Positions 52,472-61,077 of a DNA stretch of 64,000 bases are shown here, one piece after another. The position numbers were made by a program, and so were the translations under genes. The notes under the pieces are model-generated. The model saw nothing but the letters and a program-made list of their open reading frames with translations, ran no database searches and was not told the DNA's origin. Origin of the DNA: JAZDGX01 sp964482205 (GTDB lineage Bacteria > Eisenbacteria > RBG-16-71-46 > CAIMUX01 > WJJG01). The stretch is taken from NCBI GenBank assembly GCA_964482205.1, contig CAYZWI010000005.1, forward strand, positions 124,001 through 188,000, in the 5' to 3' direction. Numbering within the stretch: the first letter of the stretch is position 1; the number at the start of each line of letters is the position of its first letter.

Positions 52472-53743
52472 CTACGACTCTTCGCCCGACGGGCTGGTGA
52501 ATCTCTTCAACTGATTCTGCAGGTACTGGCTCGTCGGGTTGGCCTGCACGGCCTGGCGAATGAGCTCGGCCGCCTGGGCCGCGTCTCCGCGCAGGTAGAC
52601 GATCTCGGCCAGGGTATCGAGCAGATTGGCCCGCGCGGTGTTGTCGGGCGCGAGCTCGACCCCGCGGCGGGCGAGCGCTTCGGCCTCCTCGAGATTCACG
52701 CGGCGCTCGAAACACCACCAAGCCATCTCGTTCAACTGGTCGGCATCCGATTCCCAACCGCGCGGCAGGGAAGCGCGCTTCGCCGCAACGGCCTTCTCGG
52801 CGTCGTTCTCCACATACAGCGCATAGTCGATGAGAAACGCCTGATGGCGTTCCTTCAATCGCTCGTCGTCCAGCGAGGCGAGCCGCGGATAGGCCATCTC
52901 GAGATACGGAGCGACCGTCTCGGGCCCGAGCTTGTCCACGATTCCCAGCAGCCGTTCGCACGCTTCGAGAATGTGCGCGGGCTTGGCGTCGGGCGATTGC
53001 AGCAATTGCGCGGTCGCGTCTCCCGCCTGCTCGAGCGTCGTCTCGCCGGTGTCGAGGCCCTGATACACCGCGCGCACGATCTGCATGTGCACATTCTGTT
53101 CGATCGCCGCCTGCGGATCGAGCGCCAGCGCTTGCTCGAAGTAACGGCGCGCCTCGGCGCAACGCTTGTTGCTGAGCGCGTCCTGCCCGAGCGCGAAGGC
53201 GTCGCGGAAATTGGGGGTCGCGGCGTGGCGGGCCTGCCGCTCGGTGAGCGCGACCGGATCGGCCTTGATCCCTTCCAGCCACGCGCCCCAAATCGCTCCG
53301 TCGCTGAATCCCATCGTGCGATGGATCGGCTGGCCGGTCTTGTCGAGAACCACGAAGGTCGGATAGGCCCAGACGCTAAAGTCCTTGACCGCTGAGGCGT
53401 TGATCGCCGTATCGCCCTGCACCGGATAGAAGACGACGCCCTGAAGCGCGGACTGGACTGAGGCATCCTCCTTCACCGCCCGGGCGAAGGATCCGCAGGG
53501 GCCTCAGTGTCGCTTCCAGAAGTCGACCAGGATGACGGCCTTGTGTTGCGACGCGAGGCTCTTCGCTTCGTCCAGCGATTTCGCTTCCCACGAGGCGATC
53601 TTCTCGCTCGTGCACGAGAACGAGCCGGGGAGGAGGAGCGCGATCATGACGAGAAGGGGAAGCGCGAGGGAAAGCGCGCGGATTTTGCGCGCGCGGGGCA
53701 GCAGCGCGGATCGCGAGAATCGCGAGCGGTCGAGATTTCGCAT
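52472..53743 (-). CDS. selenocysteine-containing thioredoxin-TPR lipoprotein (UGA = Sec80)
   Basis: One 423-residue protein if the UGA at 53504-53506 is read as selenocysteine. The first part is an export signal (LSLALPLLVMIALLLPG) with a candidate lipobox SFSC (Cys44), then a thioredoxin domain (about 50-165): AVILVDFWKRH, U80, GPCGSFARAV, cis-Pro region WAYPTFVVLDKTG. The active site is therefore UGPC in place of WCGPC, with Cys83 as resolving cysteine. TPR-like helices fill 190-420 (ARRYFEQALALDPQAA, AAELIRQAVQANPTS). Reading through the UGA joins two frames that are otherwise truncated mid-domain. A SECIS-like hairpin follows the UGA and selB is at 22428. ATG at 53743 has GGAGG 5 nt upstream; the frame is open further upstream. 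Likely a periplasmic thiol/selenol oxidoreductase. Confidence 0.88.
53459..53506 (-). promoter_or_regulatory. SECIS-like hairpin directing selenocysteine at the UGA
   Basis: Read on the minus-strand mRNA from the UGA (U=1): UGAGGC (1-6) pairs with GCCUCA (43-48), then UCCUUC (16-21) pairs with GAAGGA (33-38), extended by G22-U32, C23-G31 and C24-G30, leaving a 5-nt apical loop CGGGC (25-29). The loop has a G in its second position and begins 21 nt after the UGA, which fits the published bacterial SECIS consensus (G among the first two loop bases; about 16-37 nt spacing). All of it lies inside the coding sequence, as expected in bacteria. Confidence 0.75.
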
Positions 53744-53992
53744 GGCTTCCTCCAATTGCCCGAAGGCAGAGCGGATTTCCTCGGCCGGGAGACCGGTCAG
53801 AAGGTAGTGTCCACGGGCCTCTCGATGCAACGAGGAAAGGGAGCCGGCGTGGACGCGACGCCGCCGCAATCGACGGATGCAAGGGCGTGCGAGCTCGATT
53901 ATCCTGGGTGCGGTTCCACGAGCCGAGCGGGTCAGGCGGCCGCAGGACCGCGCGCCCGGCCGGCAGAAATCGATCCGCCGAGGAGCGCGAGC
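53744..53992. promoter_or_regulatory. divergent intergenic region between selenoprotein and CDF genes
   Basis: This 249-bp region must hold both divergent promoters, but no strong -35/-10 pair is visible. On the minus strand the selenoprotein frame stays open across it and reads protein-like just before the start (HYLLTGLPAEEIRSAFGQLE), so a longer N-terminus cannot be excluded. Confidence 0.35.
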
Positions 53993-54865
53993 ATGTCGCA
54001 CGCCGGGCATTCGCACGGTCTCGAGTCGCCCTATCAGCGCGCGTTTCGCTGGGGAATCGCGCTCAACACCGGCTTTATCGTCATCGAAGTGGTCTTCGGC
54101 TTGTGGGCGCAATCGCTCGCGCTCCTCGCCGACGCCGGCCATAACCTGAGCGATGTGCTCGGGCTGCTGATCGCCTGGGGCGCGAGCCGCCTCGCGCGCC
54201 GCGCGCCCTCTCTGCGCCGCACCTACGGACTGCGCCGCTCGACGATTCTTGCCGCGCTGGCCAACGCGGTTCTGCTCCTGATTGCGATCGGAGGGATCGC
54301 GATGCAGGCGATCGGGCGCTTCCGCCATCCCGCCGAGGTGAGCGGCACGACGATGATGATCATTGCGGGCGCGGGCGTGCTCGTGAACGGCTTGACGGCG
54401 CGCTTCTTCTGGAGCGGGCGGCATCACGATCTCAATGTGCGCGGCGCGTACTTGCACATGGCGGCGGACGCGGCCGTCTCGGTGGGCGTCGTGCTTGCGG
54501 GTTTGCTGATCACTTGGACGGGTGCGCTCTGGATCGATCCGCTCGTCAGCCTCGTGATCGTGGCCGTGATCGGCTTCGGCACCTGGAGCCTGCTGCGCGA
54601 ATCCTTCGACCTCGCGATGGATGCGGTCCCGAGCCACATCGATCCGGTCGCGGTGCGCCGTTATCTGGAGAGCCTGCCGGGCGTGGTGGGCGTGCACGAG
54701 CTGCACATCTGGGCGACGAGCACGACCGAAGTCGCGCTCTCGGCCCATCTCGTCAAGCCCGACCCTGCCGGTGACGATGCGCTGCTGATCGAGATCATGA
54801 CCACCTTGAGCGAGGACTACGCGATCGCGCATCCGACGATCCAGTGGGAGCGCGGGAGCGGGTAG
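53993..54865 (+). CDS. cation diffusion facilitator (Zn-type CDF transporter)
   Basis: A 290-residue CDF protein that exports divalent metal in exchange for protons. Six membrane segments; the metal-site pairs in TM2 (LLADAGHNLSDVLGL) and TM5 (YLHMAADAAVSVGVV) give the HD-HD combination typical of zinc (CzcD-like) members. An N-terminal His-containing stretch (SHAGHSHG) and the C-terminal cytoplasmic domain (VVGVHELHIWATSTTEVALS) are present. ATG at 53993 after GAGGAGCG. Divergent from the selenoprotein gene. Confidence 0.92.
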   Translation: MSHAGHSHGLESPYQRAFRWGIALNTGFIVIEVVFGLWAQSLALLADAGHNLSDVLGLLIAWGASRLARRAPSLRRTYGLRRSTILAALANAVLLLIAIGGIAMQAIGRFRHPAEVSGTTMMIIAGAGVLVNGLTARFFWSGRHHDLNVRGAYLHMAADAAVSVGVVLAGLLITWTGALWIDPLVSLVIVAVIGFGTWSLLRESFDLAMDAVPSHIDPVAVRRYLESLPGVVGVHELHIWATSTTEVALSAHLVKPDPAGDDALLIEIMTTLSEDYAIAHPTIQWERGSG

Positions 54866-54909
54866 GCGCGTTCTTCCGCGGAGATGGGAAGTAATCGGCG
54901 AGGTGTCGC

Positions 54910-56001
54910 ATGCATCGAATCGTACTTCTCCTGATGGTCTTCCTGCTTCCCAGCGTTGCCCTCTCCGAACCAGGCGATGCTTTCGACCCACCCTTCGCAT
55001 CGGCCCCAGGGAAGCCTCTTCGATCCATTGAGCCCCGTTCGGTGGAGCGAGAACCGGATGCCAACGCGCGCATTCCGGGAGAGACATATGCGGATGCGAT
55101 CGACATGACCGCCCTGCCGTTTCAGACGGCGGGAAGCCTGTTCGACTACGAGGACGACATCCATTTTGGATACGGCACCTCTCCCGATGTGGTCTACATG
55201 CTCACTCCCCAGCAGGAAGGATGCGTCACGGTCGACGGCTGTGGCTCGACCTACGATCAGATGATTTTCGTGGTGGACGAGCTGCATGCGGTCATGGCGT
55301 GGAACGATGACGGAGTTGCGTGCGGGAGCGGTGCGTCGCAAATCAGCTGGCTGAGCGTGCCGGCCGGTGAGCGCTACTACTATGTGATCGATGGATTTGG
55401 CGGAGCCATGGGGGACTATGAGCTGAGGGTAGCGTGGATAGCATGCCCGCCTCCCCCCATCTGTCCCCCGGGCGCGATCCTGGAGGGCGAACCCGACTGT
55501 TACGACGGGTATGTGGATCACTACAATGGGGGATGCGGCTCCGTGCCCTTTGTATTCATGGAGGTCCCGTGCAGCGAAGGGACGATCGTCTATTTCGGGG
55601 AAACGGGCACCTACTACAATGACTCCGGTCAACTGCGCCGCGATAACGATTGCTATATCTTGCGGCCATGGCAACCAATGACCGTGTCGATCGGAGTGTA
55701 CGGAGAGAGCAGCGTTCAACTGGAGAGCCATGGGTGCTTCGAGAGCTGCGTCTGCACGATCGGCTGGGCTCGCTCCCGCGGCCCGCGCGAATGGCTGCGT
55801 GCAGACTTCCCGATCTATCCGGTCTGGTACGAGCCTACCTTTGGGTATGTATTCACGGTCGCAAAGGATTACTACGACCCGAACCTCTACCCCTGTGAAG
55901 AATCGTGGCCGTACCTCTTCACGATCGACGGCTACACCTGCCCGCCGTCAGGGAATGAGAGTGAATCGTGGGGGCGGGTGAAGGCGCTCTTCCGGAATTG
56001 A
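54910..56001 (+). CDS. secreted Cys-rich protein of unknown family
   Basis: A 363-residue exported protein: signal peptide MHRIVLLLMVFLLPSVALS, then a beta-rich domain (about 60-175: VVYMLTPQQEGCVTVDGCGS, YYYVIDGFGGAMGDYELRV) of the type found in bacterial pre-peptidase C-terminal (PPC-like) domains, then a Cys/Tyr-rich region. It ends SWGRVKALFRN; tails of the form WGxxKALYR recur on exported proteins of this lineage as I remember them and may be a sorting or anchoring signal. ATG at 54910 preceded by AGGTG. No homologue recognised beyond the PPC-like part. Confidence 0.7.
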   Translation: MHRIVLLLMVFLLPSVALSEPGDAFDPPFASAPGKPLRSIEPRSVEREPDANARIPGETYADAIDMTALPFQTAGSLFDYEDDIHFGYGTSPDVVYMLTPQQEGCVTVDGCGSTYDQMIFVVDELHAVMAWNDDGVACGSGASQISWLSVPAGERYYYVIDGFGGAMGDYELRVAWIACPPPPICPPGAILEGEPDCYDGYVDHYNGGCGSVPFVFMEVPCSEGTIVYFGETGTYYNDSGQLRRDNDCYILRPWQPMTVSIGVYGESSVQLESHGCFESCVCTIGWARSRGPREWLRADFPIYPVWYEPTFGYVFTVAKDYYDPNLYPCEESWPYLFTIDGYTCPPSGNESESWGRVKALFRN

Positions 56002-56011
56002 GCGCCTTCAC
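55978..56011. terminator. strong hairpin overlapping the last codons of the secreted protein
   Basis: GTGAAGGCGCTC (55978-55989) and GAGCGCCTTCAC (56000-56011) form a perfect 12-bp stem around TTCCGGAATT. The stem includes the VKAL codons and the stop codon falls in its loop/second arm. It sits between convergent genes 24 bp apart and could end transcription in both directions, though T-runs are short. Confidence 0.6.
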
Positions 56012-56025
56012 GGCCTCCCATTCGT

Positions 56026-57465
56026 CTATGCCGCCGCCTCCCTGACGGGATCCAGCTTCACGCCGCGCGTGAGCCAGCCCTTGAAAAGCAGCGCCACCAT
56101 CAGCCCCGCGAGCGCGAACAGCCCGAGGATGAGCCACATCGCGGCGGGCGAGCGCCAGAAGGGCACGGTACCGGCGATCAGGCCCGCTTGAATGCCCTCG
56201 GGGCAGAAGCGGGTGAGCATGTGGCCGGACAGCAGGCTGATGAAGGTCTTGGCGATGAAGTAGGGCATGAGCGACATGCCCAGGTAGGAGCCTTCCTGTC
56301 CGGCGGGCGCAACGGCCGCCGTGTATTCCTGCAGTTTCGGGGACCAGATGATCTCTCCGATCGACAGCACCACGAGCTGCACGAAGGTCAGGGCGGTGAT
56401 GGCGACGGCGATGTTTGAGCTCACCATCCGCCACGGAACGACCAACGCGAAGAGCGAGATCGAGGAGATGATTCCGCCGATGACGAGCATCTTGTAGATG
56501 TTGAACTTGTTCGAGATCGGAATGAAGAGGATCAACCCGACGACGATCAGGATGGGATTGATCGCCTGGAAGAGCCCCATGGGCGCGTTCTCCCCGATGA
56601 CCCGCAGCCAGTACTTGGGCATCAGCAAGGCCATGTAGAGAAAGACCGCGCGCACTCCGATGACGCAGCTCACCAGCACGATGAAGCGCCAGAATGCGCT
56701 CTGGGTGACGACTTCGCGCAGGATCTGCCAAGGCGGCTTGCGGGCGGGCTTCTCTTCCTTGGCTGCGGGGCTCTCGCCTTTGCCGTACACCTGCAATTCA
56801 TGCCGGATGAAGAACAGAGTCAGAAGGGTGCAGAGAACGGCCGAGCCGACGCCGATCGAGATGATCCAAGTGTTGTCGGTCTTGAGGGTGAGCCGCACGA
56901 AGTCGATGGAAAAGCCGGCCAGGGCGGCTCCGATGTTCATGATCAAGTACCACATGCTGAACCCGGCGCTGCGAGATCGCCCGCTGGTGTAGCGCCGGAC
57001 CGCGGCCTGGAAGACGGTCTGCATCATCGCGACCCCGGGGGCGAGAAGCAGAAAGAGCGGCCAGATGAGCTGCGTGCGATAGGGCATCCCCGGCAGGAAG
57101 CCGCACAGCATGATCCCGCCGCGGCTGATCAGAAGCAGCGCGCCGGCCACATACAAGGCCTTCTTGATTCCGAGCGAGTCGGTGATGAAGCCCGAGAAGA
57201 AGAGCATGAGGGTGACGGTGGTCGTGAAGACGGTGAAGACATAACCCGCCCGGACATCCGAGAGGCCGAGGTTCTGGGAGAGGAAGACGACCGCGATATT
57301 CAGGAAGGCGAAGTACGCGAAGCAGTCCAGCAGGTTGATGAGCTGAACGATCCAGAACTCGCGCGGGCAGTCCTTCAGCACTTTGAAGTCGGTGAAGTAG
57401 CTCTTCATCATCGACCAGGCGGACGGTTTCTCGGCCGGCGGAGCGATGGTGGCCTCTGTGGACAT
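56026..57465 (-). CDS. MFS transporter (POT-like)
   Basis: A 479-residue major facilitator with twelve predicted segments and a soluble N-terminus (PPAEKPSAWSMMKSYFTDFK). The motif-A-like loop after TM2 is FITDSLGIKKALYVAG. The block AAVRRYTSGRSRSAGFSMWY and GEIIWSPKLQEYTAAVAPAG recall the proton-coupled oligopeptide (POT/PTR) branch, but the ExxER motif of POTs is not evident, so substrate remains open. ATG at 57465 preceded by AAGGAG. Monocistronic, convergent with the secreted-protein gene. Confidence 0.85.
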   Translation of the reverse strand: MSTEATIAPPAEKPSAWSMMKSYFTDFKVLKDCPREFWIVQLINLLDCFAYFAFLNIAVVFLSQNLGLSDVRAGYVFTVFTTTVTLMLFFSGFITDSLGIKKALYVAGALLLISRGGIMLCGFLPGMPYRTQLIWPLFLLLAPGVAMMQTVFQAAVRRYTSGRSRSAGFSMWYLIMNIGAALAGFSIDFVRLTLKTDNTWIISIGVGSAVLCTLLTLFFIRHELQVYGKGESPAAKEEKPARKPPWQILREVVTQSAFWRFIVLVSCVIGVRAVFLYMALLMPKYWLRVIGENAPMGLFQAINPILIVVGLILFIPISNKFNIYKMLVIGGIISSISLFALVVPWRMVSSNIAVAITALTFVQLVVLSIGEIIWSPKLQEYTAAVAPAGQEGSYLGMSLMPYFIAKTFISLLSGHMLTRFCPEGIQAGLIAGTVPFWRSPAAMWLILGLFALAGLMVALLFKGWLTRGVKLDPVREAAA

Positions 57466-57626
57466 CGGTGGTCTCCTTGTGCCCGCCGGGCGGCGCGGGG
57501 GACTTGGCCGGGCCTGCCGCCCGGCAACGCGATCCGCGTGCGCGCGGTTCACGCCAACGCGATCGCGATTCCGCCGTCAAACTCCTTCGCCTCCCCGGAT
57601 AGCCGGGAAGGAAGCCTCCGTTCGCA

Positions 57627-58433
57627 TCATCCGTAGGAGTGCTGTCCTCCGAGGAACAAGTTTCCGACGAAGGATAGGATGATCATGACAAAGCCGACGA
57701 TCGAAAGCACCGCCGCGCGGCGCCCTCTCCATCCGCGCCGGTAGCGCGCGTGGAGGTAGCCGGTGTAGAAGAGCCAGATGATCCACGAGCCCACTTCCTT
57801 CGGGTCCCAGCTCCAGAAGGTGCCCCAGGCGTTGTAGGCCCAGATCGCGCCCGCGAAGAGCGCGCCCAGTGTAAACAGGGGATAGCCGATCGAGATCATG
57901 CGGTGCGTGAGGTTGTCTAGACGCTCGAGCTCCTCGGGGCGCGTGCCCGCGCGGCGCTCCTTCACGAGATACGCGATCGCAAGGCCGCAGGCCACCGCGA
58001 AGGCGCCTTCCGAGATCGCGGCCATGCTCACATGGATCTGCAGCCAATGGCTCTGCAGCGCGGGAACGAGTTGCTGCTCGATCTGCCGCGGCAGCAGCGA
58101 CGCGATCGCCATCATCGCGATGATGAGCGGGCTTGCGTACGAGCCGATCTCGAAGCGACGGGTGCGCGCGACGAGGATCGCGAGCGATCCGGCGGCCATC
58201 CAGGACATCACGCTCGCGTACTCGTACATCGACGCGAGCGGCGAATGGCCCGAGACCTTCCAGCGGATGACGAGCGCGATCGTTTGCAGGAGGAAGCCCG
58301 CGCTGGTCGCGGACAGGCCGGCCCAGCCCCAGATGGCGCGGCGCGTGGCGCTGCGAACGAGAAAGAGCGCGAGCGCCAGGATGTAGAAGGCAAAGGCCGC
58401 GGTGAACCAAGCGGCATCGGGGAACGGGGTCAC
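57627..58433 (-). CDS. ccsA: cytochrome c biogenesis protein CcsA/ResC
   Basis: A 268-residue polytopic protein of system II cytochrome c assembly. The tryptophan-rich WWD haem-handling motif AWGTFWSWDPKEVGSWIIW is present, with flanking conserved histidines (HSPLASMYEYASVMSW, QSHWLQIHVSMA). With ResB it carries haem across the membrane and attaches it to apocytochrome c. The start is GTG at 58433 with GGAGG just upstream, overlapping the resB stop by 3-4 bp, so the two are translationally coupled. The upstream-extended frame is not protein-like. Confidence 0.93.
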   Translation of the reverse strand: MTPFPDAAWFTAAFAFYILALALFLVRSATRRAIWGWAGLSATSAGFLLQTIALVIRWKVSGHSPLASMYEYASVMSWMAAGSLAILVARTRRFEIGSYASPLIIAMMAIASLLPRQIEQQLVPALQSHWLQIHVSMAAISEGAFAVACGLAIAYLVKERRAGTRPEELERLDNLTHRMISIGYPLFTLGALFAGAIWAYNAWGTFWSWDPKEVGSWIIWLFYTGYLHARYRRGWRGRRAAVLSIVGFVMIILSFVGNLFLGGQHSYG

Positions 58434-60136
58434 GAATCCTCCGCTTGTTGTGCTCCAACAGGCGGCCCGCCTTCCGGTTCCAGCAGCCGGACGAGGCGAA
58501 CGCCGAGGGATGTGGTGCGCGTTTCCCAGGAGGCGCGCGCGAATTCGGGCGCCTGGCGAGAGGCGCCGCGATGCACGAAGGCCACTTCCCAAAGCGGGCC
58601 CGGAGCTTCGCGTGAGGCGCTGCCAGCGTCTCCGTCAGCTCCGCTCGAAGCATCTCCGGCGGTCGGGCCCGAAACCGGGCTCATGCGCAGCCAGGCATGT
58701 TCGCGGCGAAAGAGGAAGGCGAGCAGCGTGCCGAGAGTCATGATCGAGATGCCCGCCCAGATGAAGCCCGATCCCGGGTGGGTCGAGATCTCGAGGCCGG
58801 TCATCCACTCCGGATCGATGTCGGTGATGCGCAGAGGAAGCACGAGCCCCGTGCCGACGGGCATGTCCGGATGCATCGCGAAATACCACGCCCGCCCCGC
58901 GAGCGAGTCGCCGACGAAAGCAAGGATGCGGGCGGCGGGATTGTTGAATTCATCCGATGCGAGGCCTGCTCCGCCTTCGTCGATGCGGAAGTCGGCGAGG
59001 AAGGTGTCGATCGCGACCTTGAAGGGTGAATCGGGCAGGGCCAGCATCGAATCCCAGGGAACGACCACGGTCATGGGATTCGCCATTTGTGCGGTGAGCT
59101 GCTGGTGTCCCGAGGCCTGCGAAGTTCCTCCATGGCGAGCGATGAAGCCGAGCTCCTCGATCGCATTCCAATCGAAGAGCAGCTCGAGGCCGCGCACGCG
59201 CGTGGGGTTCCTGCGATAGGCCGTCTGATAGACGCTCACGCCCGCGTGGCGAAGGGGATGATTGACCTCGATGTCGGTGGTAATGCGTTGAGTCATCCCG
59301 GCACCGGTCGTCTTCTCGGATGCGGGCGGTTCGTCGGGATGCTGAGCGTGCATCGTGGCCGGTCGCGTTGCGGGTCCCATTCCCCGTCGATGCAGGCTCA
59401 CGCGCGAAACATAGTCCGCAATCCGCCCGGTGGGCGTGGTCTCGATGCGGAATTCCTCGAGCCGCAAGACGGCGCCGCTCGCTCCGAGGGGCGCTTCGTC
59501 TCCCGGCTGCATCCACACCAACTGCGACGAGCCGGTCGAAGCCATCACGATCCCGCCGATCACGAGCAGCAAGAGCCCGACATGCGCGAGCACCGAGCCC
59601 ATCTCGGCAAAGCTGAAGCGCGCGGCGGCAAAGGTGATGGAGCCGGCAGGATCGTCGACGCCTTCGCGCACGCGAAAGAGGCGCGCGGCCAGGAGGCGCT
59701 TGGCCTGAGGCGCGGGATCGGCGGCGCGCGTCTTCCATCGAAGCGCGGCGGGGGAGGCGAAAAGCTCGGGAGATGCGGCAGGCAGAGACCACGCGCGGCG
59801 CCAATGCACGCGCCAGCGCTTGATCGTGCACGCGAGCAGGCTCAAGGAGAGAAGCGCGAGCAGAGTGCGAAAGAAGAAGCTTCGAAACGGGCTCGCGGGG
59901 ACGAGATGAATGAGCATCCAGACGAAGGGATCATTTTCGCGCCCCGCATACGCCTGCCGGGCCATTTCGCCGCGGAAGGGAAGCCGGTCGATGATGAGAA
60001 TGCCGAGGATGCTTACGACTGCGAGCACGATGAGGAGAATGATGGCGAAGCGGGTGTCGGTGAGCAGGGCGTAGAGCTGGGCGAAGATCCCGCCCTGAGA
60101 GTTGCGTTTACGCGCGTTCTCGGAAGCGCTCGTCAT
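58430..60136 (-). CDS. resB: cytochrome c biogenesis protein ResB
   Basis: A 568-residue ResB-like protein: N-terminal membrane segments (FAIILLIVLAVVSILGILII, TLLALLSLSLLACTIKRWR), a third (LAHVGLLLLVIGGIVMASTG), a large periplasmic domain, and a final segment (FIWAGISIMTLGTLLAFLFRR). The conserved IKRWR/HVGLLLLVIGG pattern is typical of the family. It works with CcsA in the haem channel of system II. The last 100 residues include a Ser/Gly/Asp-rich stretch that may be lineage-specific. ATG at 60136 preceded by GAAGGAT. Confidence 0.9.
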   Translation of the reverse strand: MTSASENARKRNSQGGIFAQLYALLTDTRFAIILLIVLAVVSILGILIIDRLPFRGEMARQAYAGRENDPFVWMLIHLVPASPFRSFFFRTLLALLSLSLLACTIKRWRVHWRRAWSLPAASPELFASPAALRWKTRAADPAPQAKRLLAARLFRVREGVDDPAGSITFAAARFSFAEMGSVLAHVGLLLLVIGGIVMASTGSSQLVWMQPGDEAPLGASGAVLRLEEFRIETTPTGRIADYVSRVSLHRRGMGPATRPATMHAQHPDEPPASEKTTGAGMTQRITTDIEVNHPLRHAGVSVYQTAYRRNPTRVRGLELLFDWNAIEELGFIARHGGTSQASGHQQLTAQMANPMTVVVPWDSMLALPDSPFKVAIDTFLADFRIDEGGAGLASDEFNNPAARILAFVGDSLAGRAWYFAMHPDMPVGTGLVLPLRITDIDPEWMTGLEISTHPGSGFIWAGISIMTLGTLLAFLFRREHAWLRMSPVSGPTAGDASSGADGDAGSASREAPGPLWEVAFVHRGASRQAPEFARASWETRTTSLGVRLVRLLEPEGGPPVGAQQAEDS

Positions 60137-60332
60137 GCAACATCCTTCGCCGAAGGATCATTTCTCAGGCGCGCATCGAGACGCGCGCCGCGATTGCGTG
60201 CTTGCAGCACCTCAGCCGAGCATGTGGGGATCGGCCATCGGACTGCAAGCGTCCCACCTCGTGCCCGGTTGAACCGTCGGGTCGGGGAAGAGTAGCCTAC
60301 CCGGCCGCGGGATAGCACGCGAAAACAGGGTG

Positions 60333-60349
60333 CCCGGGCGAGGCCCGGG
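60333..60349 (+). promoter_or_regulatory. hairpin in the O-methyltransferase leader
   Basis: CCCGGGC (60333-60339) pairs with GCCCGGG (60343-60349) around GAG, 17 nt before the GTG start and just upstream of the AAGGAGAG ribosome binding site. It might affect translation initiation. Confidence 0.3.
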
Positions 60350-60366
60350 AAGTGGAAGGAGAGTCC

Positions 60367-60996
60367 GTGAACAAGATCCACGCCTACATCGAGAGCTTTC
60401 TGCGGTTTCCGAATCCCGCGCTGGCCGACATGGATGCGCAATACCGAACGGTGGAACGGGCCCAGCCCGAGATCGGCTTGCAGGTCGGTTGCTTCTTGAG
60501 TCTCCTGATGGAAGCGCTGCCCGCGCGGCACGTGCTGGAATTCGGCGCCTGCCTGGGATACTCGACGCTCTTCCTGGGCGAAGCCGTGCGGCGAAGTGGA
60601 GGGCGTCTGACTTCGATCGAGTCGGACGATGAGTTCTTTCGCATCACGCGTGAGAATGTGGCGCGCGCGGGACTGGAAGACTTCGTGAACTTGGTCCACG
60701 GCGACGCAAGCCTGATCATCGAAGAGCTGCCGGGCCCGTTCGATCTCATCCTGCAGGATTCGGCGAAACCGCTCTATGCGCGGATGCTGGAGCCATGCAT
60801 CGCGCGACTGCGTCCGCGCGGGATTCTCGCCGCCGACGACGCGCTCTTCCGTCCAATGGGGATTCGAAAAGAGATGGCCGACCCAGTGCACGAGTATTTG
60901 GAGCGCGTCTTCGCCGATCCCCGGCTCACGACCACCATTCTTCCGATCGGCGATGGACTCGCGATCAGTGTCAAGCGGGAGGGGACGGGCGAGTGA
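60367..60996 (+). CDS. O-methyltransferase (CCoAOMT/COMT-like)
   Basis: A 209-residue class I methyltransferase of the caffeoyl-CoA O-methyltransferase group. SAM motif I is VLEFGACLGYSTLFLGEAVR, followed by LTSIESDDEFF and the metal-region PFDLILQDSAKPLYARML with RPRGILAADDALFRP; the usual DN metal pair is DD here. These enzymes methylate catechol-like hydroxyls; the substrate is unknown. GTG at 60367 follows AAGGAGAG; a GTG at 60352 is possible. Divergent from resB. Confidence 0.88.
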   Translation: MNKIHAYIESFLRFPNPALADMDAQYRTVERAQPEIGLQVGCFLSLLMEALPARHVLEFGACLGYSTLFLGEAVRRSGGRLTSIESDDEFFRITRENVARAGLEDFVNLVHGDASLIIEELPGPFDLILQDSAKPLYARMLEPCIARLRPRGILAADDALFRPMGIRKEMADPVHEYLERVFADPRLTTTILPIGDGLAISVKREGTGE

Positions 60997-61041
60997 TGCG
61001 CGCGGACTCGGATGCACGCGCATTCAAGCGATGCGCTCACG

Positions 61042-61059
61042 CTGAAGCGGCAGCTTCAG
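61042..61059. terminator. weak hairpin between convergent genes
   Basis: CTGAAGC (61042-61048) and GCTTCAG (61053-61059) pair around GGCA in the 81-bp space between the O-methyltransferase and the convergent membrane-protein gene; no T-run. Confidence 0.3.
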
Positions 61060-61077
61060 GCGGCGCAGTGCACACGA

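Noticed and set aside
53504..53506. The TGA as a genuine stop or pseudogene frameshift
   Set aside because: The stop lies exactly at an active-site Cys codon, both sides stay in one frame, a SECIS-like hairpin follows, and selB is present in the window. A sequencing error from TGC/TGT remains possible but would still leave the hairpin unexplained.
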